In this document: one piece after another, positions 15,510 through 25,521 of the stretch
Numbering within the stretch: the first letter of the stretch is position 1
Layout of the letters: each line of letters opens with the position of its first letter
NCBI RefSeq assembly: GCF_013408095.1
Contig: NZ_JACBZF010000004.1
Span: 124,001-188,000, forward strand
Origin: Novosphingobium marinum
GTDB lineage: Bacteria > Pseudomonadota > Alphaproteobacteria > Sphingomonadales > Sphingomonadaceae
Direction of reading: 5' to 3'
Length of the DNA: 64,000 nt
The notes under the pieces: generated by a model
Seen by the model: only the letters and a program-made list of their open reading frames with translations
What the model was told of the DNA's origin: nothing
Databases searched by the model: none
Program-made: the position numbers and the translations under genes

Positions 15510-15584
15510 TGGAGCGGGCGAAGAGATTCGAACTCTCGACCCCAACCTTGGCAAGGTTGTGCTCTACCCCTGAGCTACGCCCGC
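15510..15584 (-). tRNA. tRNA-Gly (anticodon GCC)
   Basis: A 75-nt cloverleaf with encoded CCA. The acceptor GCGGGCG pairs with CGCCCGC, the D arm is GCTC/GAGC, the anticodon loop TTGCCAA gives GCC, and the T loop is TTCGAAT. It is a different isoacceptor from the one at 10490. No repeated 3' end was found here, so it does not look occupied by an element. Confidence 0.95.
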
Positions 15585-15793
15585 TCTGGCGTTTCGCGGT
15601 CCGCTGCGTGAAGCTGTCCGGACCGGGGTGAGGCGCGCGGTTAGCATCGGTCCCGGTGCCCTGCAAGCGGAAAATCGCCTGCCCGCAGGGCTTTCGCCCC
15701 GATCTTGCCGCTGCCCCGCTTTCACCCTTCACAATTGGCCGGAAAGGCCCAAATTGGTTCCTGAACATACGGCAACCGAACGGAGGAATCGCC

Positions 15794-16720
15794 TTGGCTA
15801 GCGCTGGTCTCAGCATCGACGAACAGAAGGCGGTGGAACGCTTCCGCACGCAAGTCGCAGAACCGTCGATGACGAAGCTCGTCATCCTCGATTTCTGGGC
15901 CGAATGGTGCGGGCCGTGCAAAGCGCTGGCACCCGTGCTCGAAAAGGTCGCCGCCGAATATGCCGACAAGGGCGTCGTGCTTGCCAAGGTGAACGTCGAC
16001 GAGGAACAGTTCATCGCCTCGCAGTTCCAGGTGCGCTCGATCCCGGCGGTGTTCGCACTGTTCCAGGGACAGCCCGTGGCCGACCTGACCAATGCCCGCA
16101 GCGAATCGCAACTGAAGGGCGCGCTCGACCAGTTGCTGGAGAAGCTGCCGGTCGAGGCAGGCGCGGCGATGCCCGGTCAGGAACAGCCGCAGCAGGACAT
16201 CGCGCCGTTGCTCGCAATGGGCGACGAAGTGCTGGCGGGCGGCGATGCGGAACGCGCCGCCTCGATCTTCGCGCAGATCGCCGAGATGGCGCCCGACAAC
16301 GCCGAGGCACACGGCGGTCTCGCGCGCGCCCTGATCGAGGCCGGCATGTATTCGGAGGCGGAGAGCCGACTTGCCGCCCTTCCCCCGGAAGTCGCCGACG
16401 ATCCTGCGATCGAGCGCGCGCGGTCCGCGCTTCAACTTGCGCTCGACAAGCCCGACGACACCGAGCTCGAGAACCTGCGCAAGGCCGCCGCCGAGCGTCC
16501 CGCCGACATGGACGCGCAGCTTTCGTTCGCGACCGCCGCATTCGCCGCCGGCGAGCGCGACGAGGCCGCCGACACGCTCCTGACCATGATCGAAACCGAC
16601 CGCGAATGGAACGAGGGCGCGGCGAAGGCGAAGCTCCTCCAGATTTTCGAGGCGGTCGGGCTGGAGGACCCCTGGGTTGCGGCGAAGCGGCGACGGCTTT
16701 CCACGATCCTGTTCGGTTAA
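15794..16720 (+). CDS. Thioredoxin-TPR co-chaperone, YbbN/CnoX-like
   Basis: 308 aa. The N-terminal thioredoxin fold has an intact redox motif WAEWCGPCKAL (Cys39, Cys42) and cis-Pro in VRSIPAVFALF. About residues 120-300 are helical TPR-like repeats (AEAHGGLARALIEAGMYSEAE and similar). YbbN/CnoX proteins hold oxidised clients and hand them to GroEL or DnaK; the E. coli protein lacks the CxxC pair, whereas this one could be redox-active. TTG 15794 is supported by GGAGGA (15782-15787) six bases upstream. The LON-domain gene follows 9 bp later, so the two are probably cotranscribed. Confidence 0.9.
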   Translation: MASAGLSIDEQKAVERFRTQVAEPSMTKLVILDFWAEWCGPCKALAPVLEKVAAEYADKGVVLAKVNVDEEQFIASQFQVRSIPAVFALFQGQPVADLTNARSESQLKGALDQLLEKLPVEAGAAMPGQEQPQQDIAPLLAMGDEVLAGGDAERAASIFAQIAEMAPDNAEAHGGLARALIEAGMYSEAESRLAALPPEVADDPAIERARSALQLALDKPDDTELENLRKAAAERPADMDAQLSFATAAFAAGERDEAADTLLTMIETDREWNEGAAKAKLLQIFEAVGLEDPWVAAKRRRLSTILFG

Positions 16721-16729
16721 GGCCGGCGC

Positions 16730-17350
16730 ATGGCCGGCAAGGCGCAACGCATCACGATCTTTCCGCTGTCGGGCGCGGTGCTCTATCCCGGACTGCAATT
16801 GCCGCTCCACATCTTCGAGCCGCGCTATCGCGCGATGGTCAGCGACTCGCTCGCGCGCGATCGCCGGATCGGGATGGTCCAGCCGCAGCGGCCCGAGGAG
16901 GGTGCGCCGCTCTTCGCGATCGGATGCCTTGGGCGGATCGACGATGTCGAGGCGCTCGAGGACGGACGCTTCAACATCGTGCTCGGGGGAGAGAAGCGTT
17001 TTCGCATCGTCGGCGAACTCGATGTCTCCACCCCCTTCCGCCAGGTCGAGGCCGAACTGATCGAGGAACCGGCGGGCGAGCACCTCGCGCCGGTCGAGCG
17101 CGCCGGGTTCGAGCGCGAGGCTCGCCGGTTCGCCGACGCGCTGGGCTACGGGGTCGACTGGGAATCGGTCTCGCGGCTCGACGACGTGTCGCTGATCAAC
17201 GGGGTCAGCCAGGTCGTGCCCTTCGACAACGCGGCCAAGCAGGCCCTGCTCGAGGCACCGGACGTCGCAGCGCGGTGCGAGCTTCTCGTCCAGCTCATGC
17301 AGTTCTTCCGGCGCCGCGGCGACGACGACGACAGCGAGACGATGCAGTAG
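16730..17350 (+). CDS. LON N-terminal (substrate-binding) domain protein
   Basis: 206 aa. It matches the N-terminal domain of Lon (IFPLSGAVLYPGLQLPLHIFEPRYRAMV, then GCLGRIDDVEALEDGRFNIVLGG), but no ATPase or protease part follows. Stand-alone LON-domain proteins are widespread in alphaproteobacteria and may act as substrate adaptors. The gene follows the thioredoxin-TPR gene by 9 bp, and the two together suggest a proteostasis role. It ends convergently with marC. Confidence 0.92.
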   Translation: MAGKAQRITIFPLSGAVLYPGLQLPLHIFEPRYRAMVSDSLARDRRIGMVQPQRPEEGAPLFAIGCLGRIDDVEALEDGRFNIVLGGEKRFRIVGELDVSTPFRQVEAELIEEPAGEHLAPVERAGFEREARRFADALGYGVDWESVSRLDDVSLINGVSQVVPFDNAAKQALLEAPDVAARCELLVQLMQFFRRRGDDDDSETMQ

Positions 17351-17359
17351 CGAAGAAGC

Positions 17360-17980
17360 TCAGGCGAGGATCGTGCCGCGCAGGCCGTCGATCACGTATT
17401 GCGCGGCGAGCGCGGCGAGGAGCACGCCAAGCAGCCGGGTGATGACCGCCTCCACCTTGTCTCCCAGCAGCCGCATCAGCGGCCCCGCCGCGACCAGCGC
17501 CACCAGCGTGACGATCAGCACGGCGGCGAGAGCGCCGAGGATGACGAGCGTCGCCTCGGTCCCCTGTGCGCGGGACATCAGCAGCATGATCGTCGCGATC
17601 GATCCGGGTCCGGCCAGCATCGGCATCGCCATGGGGAAGACCGAGACGTCCTCGACCTCGTCGGCGATCAGCTTTTCGGCCCGCTCCTCGCGCCGCTGCG
17701 AGCGCTTCTCGAAGACCATTTCCAGCGCGATGAGGAACAGCATGATGCCTCCCGCGATGCGAAAACTGTCGAGCTGGATGTGCAGCGCGGCAAGCAGGGC
17801 CTCCCCGAAGATCGCGAAGACGAGCAGGATCGCCGCCGAGATGAAAGTCGCGCGGATCGCCATCGCGCGTGCCGCCCTGGGCGCGGCGTTGCTAGTCAGC
17901 CCCGCGAAGATCGGCGCACAGCCGGGCGGGTCGATCACCACGAAAAGCGTGATGAACGCGGAAACGAACAGTTCGATCAT
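17360..17980 (-). CDS. MarC-family integral membrane protein
   Basis: 206 aa with six hydrophobic helices. The N-terminal FITLFVVIDPPGCAPIFAGLT is the MarC/UPF0056 signature, and FPMAMPMLAGPGSIATIML is the second conserved stretch. Despite the name, the family is not established in drug resistance and its substrate is unknown. It starts directly after the lipoprotein gene stop (ATG 17980, TGA 17981-17983), so it is the last gene of the yggT-folD-lipoprotein-marC unit. Confidence 0.92.
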   Translation of the reverse strand: MIELFVSAFITLFVVIDPPGCAPIFAGLTSNAAPRAARAMAIRATFISAAILLVFAIFGEALLAALHIQLDSFRIAGGIMLFLIALEMVFEKRSQRREERAEKLIADEVEDVSVFPMAMPMLAGPGSIATIMLLMSRAQGTEATLVILGALAAVLIVTLVALVAAGPLMRLLGDKVEAVITRLLGVLLAALAAQYVIDGLRGTILA

Positions 17981-18760
17981 TCAGCCGGTGCAGCTTTGCG
18001 CCGGTTTGCCGTTGGAACCGAGCGGAGGATCGACACGGCGCGTGACGACGGTTTCCATCGCCTGCCTTTCCGCATCGTAGACGCTGACGGTAACGATGCG
18101 GCCGCACCACGGATCGACGCGGGTCGACCAGCGCAGGGTGCCGTCCGTGCTCGCGCCGCCGCGCTGGATGCCCTCGACCGGATCGGCGGCGGCGAGCGCG
18201 GGCGGCAGCGGGCCGCAATCGGCAACGGTTCCCGCCAGCATCTCGGGGGTTTCGAGCGGCTTTGCCAGCTTGCCCGTATCGCGCATCACCCACTTGTACT
18301 CGCCGTCGGGCTGGAGCTGCCAGACGCCGACGAAGTAGCCCCTCGTGCCGTCGCTGCCCTGCCATGCGCCCTCTGCCGCGCCGAGCGTGCCGTCGCAGCT
18401 TACCCACGAGACGTGCGGCCGCCATGCATCGGGCTTGACCGGGTTCGGCCTGCCGTTCAGCCACTGGCGCGCGAGCACCGGCTGCGGCACGAACATCACC
18501 GCGCCTTCCGCCGCGAAATCGCCCAGCGCGGTCCATTGCCCGTCGGCCTCGGCCAGCAGGTTGGCGGCGACTTCGGCGCCGATGATCTCGGTGGGATTGG
18601 CGTAGGACTTGCCGGCGACCTGCGAGGCGGGCCCGGCGATCTGCTTCTGCGCGGAGCCGGACTGCGGACCGGCGGCGCAGCCGGCGACCAGCAGCGCGAG
18701 CGGCAGCGAAAGGGCGGACAGGCGGGACGGGACAGACTGGCGAGACTCGGCAAACCTCAT
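17981..18760 (-). CDS. Putative lipoprotein, unknown function
   Basis: 259 aa. A lipoprotein signal peptide ends in LALLVAGC (Cys about residue 28), followed by a Gln/Ser/Gly linker, so the mature protein is membrane-anchored in the periplasm. The rest ([55 protein letters not shown] stretch) resembles a SnoaL/NTF2-like cone seen in sphingomonad hypotheticals, but I would not assign a function. It overlaps folD by 4 bp (ATGA). Confidence 0.8.
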   Translation of the reverse strand: MRFAESRQSVPSRLSALSLPLALLVAGCAAGPQSGSAQKQIAGPASQVAGKSYANPTEIIGAEVAANLLAEADGQWTALGDFAAEGAVMFVPQPVLARQWLNGRPNPVKPDAWRPHVSWVSCDGTLGAAEGAWQGSDGTRGYFVGVWQLQPDGEYKWVMRDTGKLAKPLETPEMLAGTVADCGPLPPALAAADPVEGIQRGGASTDGTLRWSTRVDPWCGRIVTVSVYDAERQAMETVVTRRVDPPLGSNGKPAQSCTG

Positions 18761-19650
18761 AGCGATCCTTCCTCCAACGCGATCTTCTCGTTGCGGTGCG
18801 CTGCGACGATGGTGTTGCGCAGCAGGACCGCGATTGTCATCGGGCCGACTCCGCCCGGCACCGGCGTGATCGCACCGGCCACCTTCGCAGCCTCGTCGAA
18901 ATCGACGTCGCCGACAAGCCGCGTCTTGCCTTCCCCGGCAGCGGGGACGCGATTGATGCCGACGTCGATCACCGTCGCGCCGGGCTTGATCCAGTCGCCC
19001 TTCACCATCTGGGGCCTGCCGACCGCGGCGACGACGATGTCGGCGCGCCGCACGACTTCGGGCAGGTCCCGCGTCCGGCTGTGCGCCACGGTCACGGTGC
19101 AGCTGGCGGCGGTGAGGAGCTGCGCCATCGGCTTGCCGACGATGTTCGAGCGCCCGACGACCACGGCATCAAGGCCCGAAAGGTCCCCCAGCCGGTCCTT
19201 GAGCAGCATCATGCAGCCGAGCGGCGTGCAGGGCACGAAGCCGGGCTGGCCGACCGCGAGGCGGCCCGCGTTGACGACATTGAAGCCGTCCACGTCCTTG
19301 TCGGGATCGATCGCGGCGATGACCTTCAGCTCGTCCATGTGGTGCGGCAGCGGCAGCTGGACGAGGATGCCGTCGACGGCGGGATCGCGGTTCAGCCGCT
19401 CGACCAGTTCGAGAAGCTCGGCCTCCTGCGCCCCGGCGGGCAGGCGGTACTCGAAGCTTTCCATGTTGCAGGCGATGGTCTGCCTGCCCTTGTTGCGCAC
19501 GTAGACCTGGCTCGCGGGGTCTTCTCCCACCAGCACGACGGCAAGCCCGGCCTTTCGTCCGGCAGCCTTCGCGAACGCGGCGGCGACTTCGCCGACCCGC
19601 TCGCGAAGGCCGGCGGCAAAGGCCTTGCCGTCGATCAGGTCCGCGCTCAC
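18757..19650 (-). CDS. folD: Bifunctional methylene-THF dehydrogenase / methenyl-THF cyclohydrolase
   Basis: 297 aa. It interconverts 5,10-methylene-THF and 10-formyl-THF with NADP+ in the cytoplasm, supplying one-carbon units for purines and fMet. Motifs: [14 protein letters not shown] (catalytic Tyr and Lys), [44 protein letters not shown] and [15 protein letters not shown]. The GTG start at 19650 overlaps the yggT stop (GTGA). Length is normal. Confidence 0.97.
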   Translation of the reverse strand: MSADLIDGKAFAAGLRERVGEVAAAFAKAAGRKAGLAVVLVGEDPASQVYVRNKGRQTIACNMESFEYRLPAGAQEAELLELVERLNRDPAVDGILVQLPLPHHMDELKVIAAIDPDKDVDGFNVVNAGRLAVGQPGFVPCTPLGCMMLLKDRLGDLSGLDAVVVGRSNIVGKPMAQLLTAASCTVTVAHSRTRDLPEVVRRADIVVAAVGRPQMVKGDWIKPGATVIDVGINRVPAAGEGKTRLVGDVDFDEAAKVAGAITPVPGGVGPMTIAVLLRNTIVAAHRNEKIALEEGSL

Positions 19651-19940
19651 GCCATCGACCTCGCCACGTTGGTGAGGACGATCAGCAGGATTTGCAGGAT
19701 GATGATGAGCACGAGCGGCGAGAAGTCGATCGAACCTGTGCTGGGCAGCACGCGCCGGATCGGTCTCAGCACCGGTTCGAGCAGCGAGTTGATCGAGGTG
19801 TAGACCCCCATGATGAACTGGTTGCTCGTGTTGATCACGTTGAAGGCAAAGAGGAGACCGATCACGAACTGGATGATGATCAGCATGACCAGCACGTTGA
19901 CCAGGAGATCGACGATCTGGATGAGGGTATAGAGAAACAA
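19647..19940 (-). CDS. YggT-family membrane protein
   Basis: 97 aa with two hydrophobic segments flanking the conserved loop [27 protein letters not shown]. YggT proteins are linked to osmotic tolerance in E. coli and to membrane and division-related functions elsewhere; the role here is unknown. The start is TTG 19940, with a modest GAAGG upstream. First gene of the yggT-folD-lipoprotein-marC unit. Confidence 0.88.
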   Translation of the reverse strand: MFLYTLIQIVDLLVNVLVMLIIIQFVIGLLFAFNVINTSNQFIMGVYTSINSLLEPVLRPIRRVLPSTGSIDFSPLVLIIILQILLIVLTNVARSMA

Positions 19941-20030
19941 GGGGTGGACCTTCGCTATGAAAGGATGGGCGTGTTTTGCCTTCCCCTAGCCGACCGGGTG
20001 CGCGCCCGGCAAGCGCATGTGCGTGCGGCT

Positions 20031-20615
20031 TCAGCGGGCTGGCGTGCTTTCAACGATGCGCCAGGAAAGCTGTTCCTCGCTCGCGCCCGGCACGTCGTTC
20101 GCACGGCGCAGCCTGATCGTGCCTTCCTGCACTGTCCGCTCGCCGTCGCGCAGCGTCGCCGGAACCTCGTAAAAGAGCGACCCTGCCGCCCCCTCGACTC
20201 TGCCCCTGCCGGTGACGAGAAGAGGCTCCGAAAGACTTGCATACATGTTCTCGAGCCGCTCGGCGGTCATCCCGCGCGAGGCGCGCCATGCCTGAGCGGC
20301 GGCGGGCCAGTCGCGCGCCCGGATCGCGCTGGCGTAGAACCGCAGCAGCCGGTCGGGATCGTCGCGCGAACGAAGCGCCGCGAAATCGAGCATCGCTGAC
20401 GGCACGCGCGGGCTCTCGCTAGCGATGCCCGAGGGCACAGCATCGAAGTTGTCGTGAGGCGAGGATGACACCCACTGACGCTCGGGCGGCGCGGGAAGGT
20501 TCGCGGGATCGCCTTCCTCGCTGACGGTCACGAGCTCGTCGGACGGGTCGCCTTGCTGCCCGCATCCTGTGGCCAGTGCCAGCAGCGCGAGCGAAGCCAT
20601 TGCCGCGCGGATCAT
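20031..20615 (-). CDS. Putative lipoprotein, unknown function
   Basis: 194 aa. The signal peptide ends in LLALATGC (lipobox). The mature part is acidic then mixed, with helical stretches ([37 protein letters not shown]) and a final beta-rich segment ([21 protein letters not shown]). No known domain is apparent to me. The ATG (20615) overlaps the argB stop by 4 bp, so it is expressed with argB. Confidence 0.78.
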   Translation of the reverse strand: MIRAAMASLALLALATGCGQQGDPSDELVTVSEEGDPANLPAPPERQWVSSSPHDNFDAVPSGIASESPRVPSAMLDFAALRSRDDPDRLLRFYASAIRARDWPAAAQAWRASRGMTAERLENMYASLSEPLLVTGRGRVEGAAGSLFYEVPATLRDGERTVQEGTIRLRRANDVPGASEEQLSWRIVESTPAR

Positions 20616-21511
20616 GCCGCCCGGATCAGCGTGCCCGCGCCCTGCGACGTGAACATTTCGAGCAGCATCGCATGCGGCACGCGGCCGTCGAGCACCACCG
20701 CCGCCTCGCACCCGGCCTCGACCGCGTGGATGCAGGTCTCCAGCTTGGGAATCATGCCGCCCGATATCGTGCCGTCGTCCTTCATCCGCCCGATGTCGGC
20801 GGGCGTCAGGTCGGTGAGGAGCGTGCCCTGCTTGTCGAGCACGCCCGACACGTCGGTGAGCAGGAACAGCCGCGCCGCCCCGAGCGCGGCGGCGATCGCG
20901 CCCGCCATCGTGTCTGCGTTGATGTTGTAGGTCGCGCCGTCCTCGCCAGCCGCGATGGGAGCGATCACCGGGATCATTCCGGAAGCGGAGATCGTCTCGA
21001 TGATGCGCGTGTCGACATGGTGCGGCTCCCCGACGAAGCCGAGATCGAGCACCTTCTCGATATTGCTGTCCGGGTCGCGGCTCGTCCGGCTGAGCTTGCG
21101 CGCGGTGACGAGACCGCCGTCCTTGCCCGAGATGCCGATCGCCTTGCCGCCCGCGCCCGAAAGCCAGCCGACCAGTTCCTTGTTGATCGATCCCGAAAGG
21201 ACCATCTCGGCAACCTGCGCGGTCGCCTTGTCGGTGACCCGCAGGCCATCGACGAAGCTCGATTCGACGCCGACCTTCTTGAGCATCGCGCCGATCTGCG
21301 GGCCGCCGCCGTGGACGACGACGGGGTTTATGCCCACCGCCTTCAGCAGCACGACGTCCTGCGCGAAATCGTGCGCAAGGTCGGGATCGCCCATCGCGTG
21401 GCCGCCGTACTTCACCACGAAGGTCCGCCCTTCGTAGCGCTGGAGGTAGGGCAGCGCGTCGACGAGGGTTTCGGCCTTGGCCAGCATGGCGGGATCGTTG
21501 GCAGCGCTCAA
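20612..21511 (-). CDS. argB: Acetylglutamate kinase
   Basis: 299 aa. It phosphorylates N-acetylglutamate in arginine biosynthesis. Motifs: [13 protein letters not shown] (phosphate-binding Lys/Gly), [32 protein letters not shown] and the C-terminal [13 protein letters not shown]. The N-terminal arm ([15 protein letters not shown]) is that of the hexameric, arginine-inhibited type. I chose TTG 21511, which overlaps the stop of the transporter gene and has GGAGG eight bases upstream; ATG 21487 is an alternative. Confidence 0.96.
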   Translation of the reverse strand: MSAANDPAMLAKAETLVDALPYLQRYEGRTFVVKYGGHAMGDPDLAHDFAQDVVLLKAVGINPVVVHGGGPQIGAMLKKVGVESSFVDGLRVTDKATAQVAEMVLSGSINKELVGWLSGAGGKAIGISGKDGGLVTARKLSRTSRDPDSNIEKVLDLGFVGEPHHVDTRIIETISASGMIPVIAPIAAGEDGATYNINADTMAGAIAAALGAARLFLLTDVSGVLDKQGTLLTDLTPADIGRMKDDGTISGGMIPKLETCIHAVEAGCEAAVVLDGRVPHAMLLEMFTSQGAGTLIRAA

Positions 21512-22164
21512 AGGAAGATCCTCCGGTCGAGATGGCGGCCGAGGGCGACCGCGAACTGGATGAGAAAGGGCACGAGGACGAGGCTGAGGACGACCTTGGC
21601 CATCATCTGCCCGGCAAGCAGCGGCGCAATGGGAAACTCGCCCCAGAATGCCACCGTGATGAAAATGAGGGTGTCGACCACCTGGCTCAGCGCCGAGGCG
21701 ATACCGCCCCGGATCATCAGCCACAGGCTGCCCCCGTCGCCCGCCCCGCGCAGCCGCGAGAAGATCGCCACGTTGAGCATTTGCGATACGCCGTAGGCAA
21801 GCGGGCCAGCCGCCATGATCCGGAGGTTCTGCGACAGCACCTTGTCGAAGGCGGCCAGCCAGTCGGCGGGCATCGTCTGCGCGGCCGGAAGCTGCAGGAC
21901 GAGCGCGATCAGTGCCATCGAACTCAGGAGCGGCAGGAAACCCCACAGCACGAGCTTGTTGGCGATCTCCCGCCCGTGGAGCTCGGCCACCGCGCTCGAC
22001 AGGATGACGAGGACGAGGAAGGCGAAGATTCCGGACTCCACCGCAAGCGGGCCGAGCGCGACCTGCTTGAACCCCAGCACCCCGGCGATGACCGTCATTC
22101 CCCCGTAAAGCAGCGCATAGACGAACAGCGACCGGGCGATGGCGGGCTTGTCGATCAGATCCAT
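21508..22164 (-). CDS. Queuosine precursor transporter (VUT/YhhQ family)
   Basis: 218 aa with about six membrane helices. The family features [17 protein letters not shown] and [36 protein letters not shown] are clear. YhhQ imports queuosine precursors such as 7-cyano-7-deazaguanine. First gene of the yhhQ-argB-lipoprotein unit, with a TGA/TTG overlap into argB. Function is by homology only. Confidence 0.9.
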   Translation of the reverse strand: MDLIDKPAIARSLFVYALLYGGMTVIAGVLGFKQVALGPLAVESGIFAFLVLVILSSAVAELHGREIANKLVLWGFLPLLSSMALIALVLQLPAAQTMPADWLAAFDKVLSQNLRIMAAGPLAYGVSQMLNVAIFSRLRGAGDGGSLWLMIRGGIASALSQVVDTLIFITVAFWGEFPIAPLLAGQMMAKVVLSLVLVPFLIQFAVALGRHLDRRIFL

Positions 22165-22289
22165 TCGCGCGCGATAGCCGCTGGCGTGCCCGTAGGAAAG
22201 TGGGGCAAACCGGCGTGCGCCCCTCGCGCTGATCGCAATCGGGCCTTAAGAACCGTTTGCGAAGGCCAATCCCGGAGTACGCCCGCGCC

Positions 22290-23618
22290 ATGTCCATCCT
22301 GTTCAGCCTGGTCGGCATCGCGCTGATCCTGGCTGTCGCCTTCGCGCTGTCATCGGACCGCAGTGCCATAAGGCTGCGCGTGGTCGGCGCCGCGTTCGCA
22401 CTGCAGGCCGGGTTCGCCGCGCTCGTCCTCTACGTCCCGGCAGGCCGCGCGGTGCTGCGCGGAGCCGCCGCCGGGGTGGAGAGCCTGCTCGGCTATGCGC
22501 AGGCCGGCGTGAACTTCCTGTTCGGCCCGCTTGCCTCGCCAGAGATCGGCGGCACGAGCTTCGCCATCGCCGCGCTGCCGGTAATCATCTTCTTCGCGTC
22601 GCTCATCTCGATCCTCTACTACCTCGGCATCATGACCCTCGTCATCCGCTGGATCGGCGGCGGGCTCGAGAAGATCACCGGCATCAGCAAGGTCGAAAGC
22701 CTGTGCGCTGCGGCCAACATCTTCGTCGGTCAGAGCGAATCGCCGCTGGTGATCCGGCCCTACCTCGCCGCGCTTGCACCCTCGCAGCTCTTCACGGTGA
22801 TGACCGTTGGCCTTGCCGGCGTCGCGGGGACGATCCTCGCGGCCTACGCCAGCATGGGAATCCGGATAGACTACCTCGTCGCGGCGGCCTTCATGTCGGC
22901 GCCGGGGGGCATCCTCATGGCCAAGATGATCATGCCCGATCCGCGCATCGCATCCGATCCGGAGAGCGCCGATGCCGTCGCCGCGGAGGAGCCTCCGCCC
23001 GCCGGGATGACCGCCGCCGCGCTCGACCGCGCCGACGTCAACCTCCAGCCCGGCGTCCACCCCGACGAGCCGGTGGCGGTGGAGCACGACGAGGAGCGGC
23101 CGGCGAACATCATCATGGCCGCGGCGCAAGGGGCGCAGACGGGGGTGAAGCTTGCCGTTGCGGTGGGTGCGATGGTGCTTTCCTTCGTCGCGCTGATCGC
23201 GCTCGCCAACGGCATCGTCGGCTGGATCGGCGGGCTGTTCGGGATCGGGGGCCTCACTTTCCAGCAGATCATCGGCTATGTCTTCGCACCAGCGTTCTGG
23301 CTCCTTGCCGTGCCCGACTGGGGCGAGGCGATGCGCGCGGGCGGGCTGTTCGGCACCAAGATCGTGCTCAACGAATTCGTCGCCTTCATCGAGTTCGGCG
23401 CGATGGAGGGCCTGTCGGAACGGACCGTGGCAGTGGTGACCTTCGCGCTGTGCGGGTTTGCGAACTTCTCCTCGATCGCGATCCAGATGGCGGTGACCGG
23501 GGGGCTTGCCCCCAACCAGCGCCCGATGATCGCCAGGCTCGGCATGAAAGCGCTCGCCGCCGGGAGCCTGTCCAACCTGATGAGCGCGGCGCTGGCCGGG
23601 CTGTTCCTCGGGCTGTGA
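22290..23618 (+). CDS. Concentrative nucleoside transporter (NupC/CNT family)
   Basis: 442 aa from ATG 22290, about ten hydrophobic segments. CNT motifs include [28 protein letters not shown] and [16 protein letters not shown], plus the late [12 protein letters not shown]. It couples nucleoside uptake to H+ or Na+. A hydrophilic insertion of about 60 residues ([14 protein letters not shown] onward) lies between the two conserved halves, longer than in E. coli NupC. The next gene begins in a GTGA overlap with its stop. Confidence 0.94.
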   Translation: MSILFSLVGIALILAVAFALSSDRSAIRLRVVGAAFALQAGFAALVLYVPAGRAVLRGAAAGVESLLGYAQAGVNFLFGPLASPEIGGTSFAIAALPVIIFFASLISILYYLGIMTLVIRWIGGGLEKITGISKVESLCAAANIFVGQSESPLVIRPYLAALAPSQLFTVMTVGLAGVAGTILAAYASMGIRIDYLVAAAFMSAPGGILMAKMIMPDPRIASDPESADAVAAEEPPPAGMTAAALDRADVNLQPGVHPDEPVAVEHDEERPANIIMAAAQGAQTGVKLAVAVGAMVLSFVALIALANGIVGWIGGLFGIGGLTFQQIIGYVFAPAFWLLAVPDWGEAMRAGGLFGTKIVLNEFVAFIEFGAMEGLSERTVAVVTFALCGFANFSSIAIQMAVTGGLAPNQRPMIARLGMKALAAGSLSNLMSAALAGLFLGL

Positions 23619-23953
23619 CGGCGCTGGACATCTTCTCCGAGCCGGACGGCGCGACGATGGCGCTGGTGGCGCTGTGGTCGCTCGTCATCTTCTGGGCGGG
23701 CTACCGCCTCGGCGGCGCGCGCGAGCAGCGGGGCCACCCCTACGACCGCGACAGGATGCAACCGCCGCGCATGCCGCTCGATCCGCCGACGCTCTCGGCC
23801 GAGGCGCGCGCGGAGATCGAGGCCGCGATCCTGGCGGGCGAGAAGATCGAGGCAATCCACCTCATGCGCCGCCACACCGGGCTGGGCCTTGCCGAATCGA
23901 AAGGCCAGGTCGAAGTGCTGGCCAGCCGCCTCAAGGCCGCCGGCCGGCTCTGA
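23615..23953 (+). CDS. Membrane-anchored protein with ribosomal L7/L12 C-terminal-like domain
   Basis: 112 aa. One N-terminal transmembrane helix (ATMALVALWSLVIFWAGYRLG), a Pro/Arg-rich linker, then about residues 60-110 (LAGEKIEAIHLMRRHTGLGLAESKGQVEVLA) resembling the C-terminal domain of ribosomal protein bL12, where GEKIxAIKxxRxxTGLGLKEAK is the signature. Such small proteins are common hypotheticals in Proteobacteria with no assigned role. The GTG start overlaps the transporter stop (GTGA), so it is translationally coupled. Confidence 0.78.
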   Translation: MTALDIFSEPDGATMALVALWSLVIFWAGYRLGGAREQRGHPYDRDRMQPPRMPLDPPTLSAEARAEIEAAILAGEKIEAIHLMRRHTGLGLAESKGQVEVLASRLKAAGRL

Positions 23954-23957
23954 AACC

Positions 23958-24212
23958 TTATTCGCCCGCGACGCCGGTTGGCTCGACGGGTACCGCTACG
24001 TCCTCGACTTCGGAGTCCGGCAGCGTCACGGGCACCTGCTCTTCGGCGGCCATCGACTGGCCGAGCTCGGTATCGCTGGTCTTGCTCATGTCGACGTCGG
24101 CGGGATCGGGGCCGGACGCGGTATAGACGATCCACGCGACGACGAGGATCGCAAGCGCCGCGATCATGACGATCCAGAACTTGTTCTTCGGTTGCGGAGC
24201 GGGGTCGGCCAT
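23958..24212 (-). CDS. Small single-helix membrane protein, stress-type promoter
   Basis: 84 aa. After a short basic N-terminus (MADPAPQPKNKF), one membrane helix (WIVMIAALAILVVAWIVYTA) is followed by an acidic, Pro/Val-rich tail with no Cys. Start ATG 24212 is supported by AGGAGG about seven bases upstream. A perfect EcfG-type promoter lies 29 bp further upstream, so it is probably induced in the general stress response. Function unknown. Confidence 0.75.
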   Translation of the reverse strand: MADPAPQPKNKFWIVMIAALAILVVAWIVYTASGPDPADVDMSKTSDTELGQSMAAEEQVPVTLPDSEVEDVAVPVEPTGVAGE

Positions 24213-24240
24213 GGTTTCCTCCTGTTGGCGTTTCAAGAGC

Positions 24241-24266
24241 AACGCCGCGTCCTTGCGGCAGGTTCC
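24241..24266 (-). promoter_or_regulatory. EcfG (general stress response) promoter, GGAAC-N17-CGTT
   Basis: On the minus strand GGAAC (24266-24262) and CGTT (24244-24241) are separated by exactly 17 bp, the alphaproteobacterial sigma-EcfG consensus. It drives the 84-aa membrane protein gene starting at 24212. Confidence 0.7.
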
Positions 24267-24418
24267 GTCTCGCTGGACGGGTGACAACCGGCAACACCTG
24301 TGTTAGAAAAGCCACATCGCACGCACACTTGCATGTAAGCGCGTGCGACCGGGAGATACGCCGCCGGGCCGCAAGGTCCCGCCGCGCTTCCGCTTACGTT
24401 ACTTCTGGAGCCTCCTTC

Positions 24419-24601
24419 TTGGACCTCAACGAACTCTACGCACGACACCAGACCTCGCTGATCCGCGCTGCCGACACCGACGACGACAGCGAGCGCGATC
24501 GCCACAATGCCGAGGCCGACGCGATGGCCTCGTGCATCGAGGAACGCCGCATCGCCCGCGGGGCCCGCGCCGCCCCTCTGCTGCCGGCCGAGCAGGTCTG
24601 A
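24419..24601 (+). CDS. Small hydrophilic hypothetical protein
   Basis: 60 aa from TTG 24419, which has GGAG eight bases upstream. The sequence is helical and charged (LDLNELYARHQTSLIRAADT, then SERDRHNAEADAMASCIEERR). The region between charged residues suggests a short coiled coil. I recognise no family. Upstream starts in the same frame are possible but would add a low-complexity Arg-rich leader, which looks like non-coding sequence. Confidence 0.55.
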   Translation: MDLNELYARHQTSLIRAADTDDDSERDRHNAEADAMASCIEERRIARGARAAPLLPAEQV

Positions 24602-24678
24602 ACCTCCTCGCGCATCGGGGCGTGACGTCCGCGCCCCGATGACGTAGCCTGCTGCCCAGGCAACACGGAGGGCAGGCC

Positions 24679-25107
24679 ATGGACGACAACCGACCCAACC
24701 CCGAACCCTATCCCGGCGAGCGAGGCCCCGACCCCCGCCCGGAAAGCGAGACACGGCCAGCAGCCGGCCCGACCTCGGGTTTCGACTTCAACAATCCCAC
24801 GATCATCAGCCTGCTCTACCTCTCGTCGTTCTTCATCGGGATAACGTCGATCGTGGGCGTCGTGCTCGCCTACGTCTGGAAGGGCGAAGCGAAGTCGGCC
24901 TGGGAAGCCTCGCACTACGAATACCTCATCAACACCTTCTGGATCGGCCTTGTCGGAGCGGTCATCGGCGTGGTGCTGATCATCGCGCTCGTCGGCCTCA
25001 TCATCCTCCCGCTTGTCGCGGCGCTGGTCATCGTGCGCTGCGTGATGAGCATGGTGAACGCCCAGAAGCACCAGCCGATGCCCAACCCGGGCACGTTCCT
25101 GATCTAG
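24679..25107 (+). CDS. DUF4870-like membrane protein
   Basis: 142 aa. A Pro/Glu/Arg-rich cytoplasmic N-terminus (about 38 aa) precedes three hydrophobic helices (IISLLYLSSFFIGITSIVGVVLAYVW; FWIGLVGAVIGVVLIIAL; LPLVAALVIVRCVMSMVNA) with WEASHYEYLINTFWIG between, the Tic20-like DUF4870 pattern. Function unknown. It ends before a 414-bp gene-free stretch. Confidence 0.8.
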   Translation: MDDNRPNPEPYPGERGPDPRPESETRPAAGPTSGFDFNNPTIISLLYLSSFFIGITSIVGVVLAYVWKGEAKSAWEASHYEYLINTFWIGLVGAVIGVVLIIALVGLIILPLVAALVIVRCVMSMVNAQKHQPMPNPGTFLI

Positions 25108-25521
25108 CTTCCGACACCGGCCCGATTCGATTTCTTGTCGGGGTTTCGGCACCGGCCCTCTCCCCACCCGAAGTTGACGAAGTTTACACCCTGTCGCCCT
25201 TCCCTGCAGCGGCGAATCGCCTGTATTTCCGGGCGATTCGCAATCGCGCGCGAAGTTGACAGTGCGTTGGAGCGAAACAACGAAACGCGCGTCCTGCTTT
25301 GCGAAACTTGCGCAAATCATAGCCGCGACGCACTGTGTAGGACAGCGCGGCTTGCACATGCCTCTGCCCGTCGCAGGCGCGGCATTCCGCCCTTGCGCGG
25401 CGTCATGACAGTCGAAAGGCTTGGGCCCGCGACGTGGGAGTCGCACAAGCATTTGTGAAATCTTAAGTATTCGCCCGCAGCCTCCGACAGAGAGGGGAAA
25501 CGGGCCGAAGGAAATGGGGTC
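25108..25521. other. Gene-free stretch with a hairpin and a shared GGCACCGGCCCT motif
   Basis: No convincing gene. It contains a 10-bp perfect hairpin (GCGAATCGCC 25212-25221, GGCGATTCGC 25232-25241), a perfect -35-like TTGACA at 25256-25261 without a good -10, and GGCACCGGCCCT at 25148-25159, a motif that also ends the two tandem-hairpin repeats at 27095 and 46226. GAAGTTGAC occurs twice. A small RNA or long leader cannot be excluded. Confidence 0.4.

Noticed and set aside
15510..15584. Second tRNA-Gly as an island attachment site
   Set aside because: No duplicate of its 3' end was found in the window and the flanks have normal composition.
25256..25284. Strong sigma-70 promoter for the PilZ gene
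   Set aside because: The -35 is perfect, but no acceptable -10 follows at 16-18 bp and the gene is about 240 bp away.
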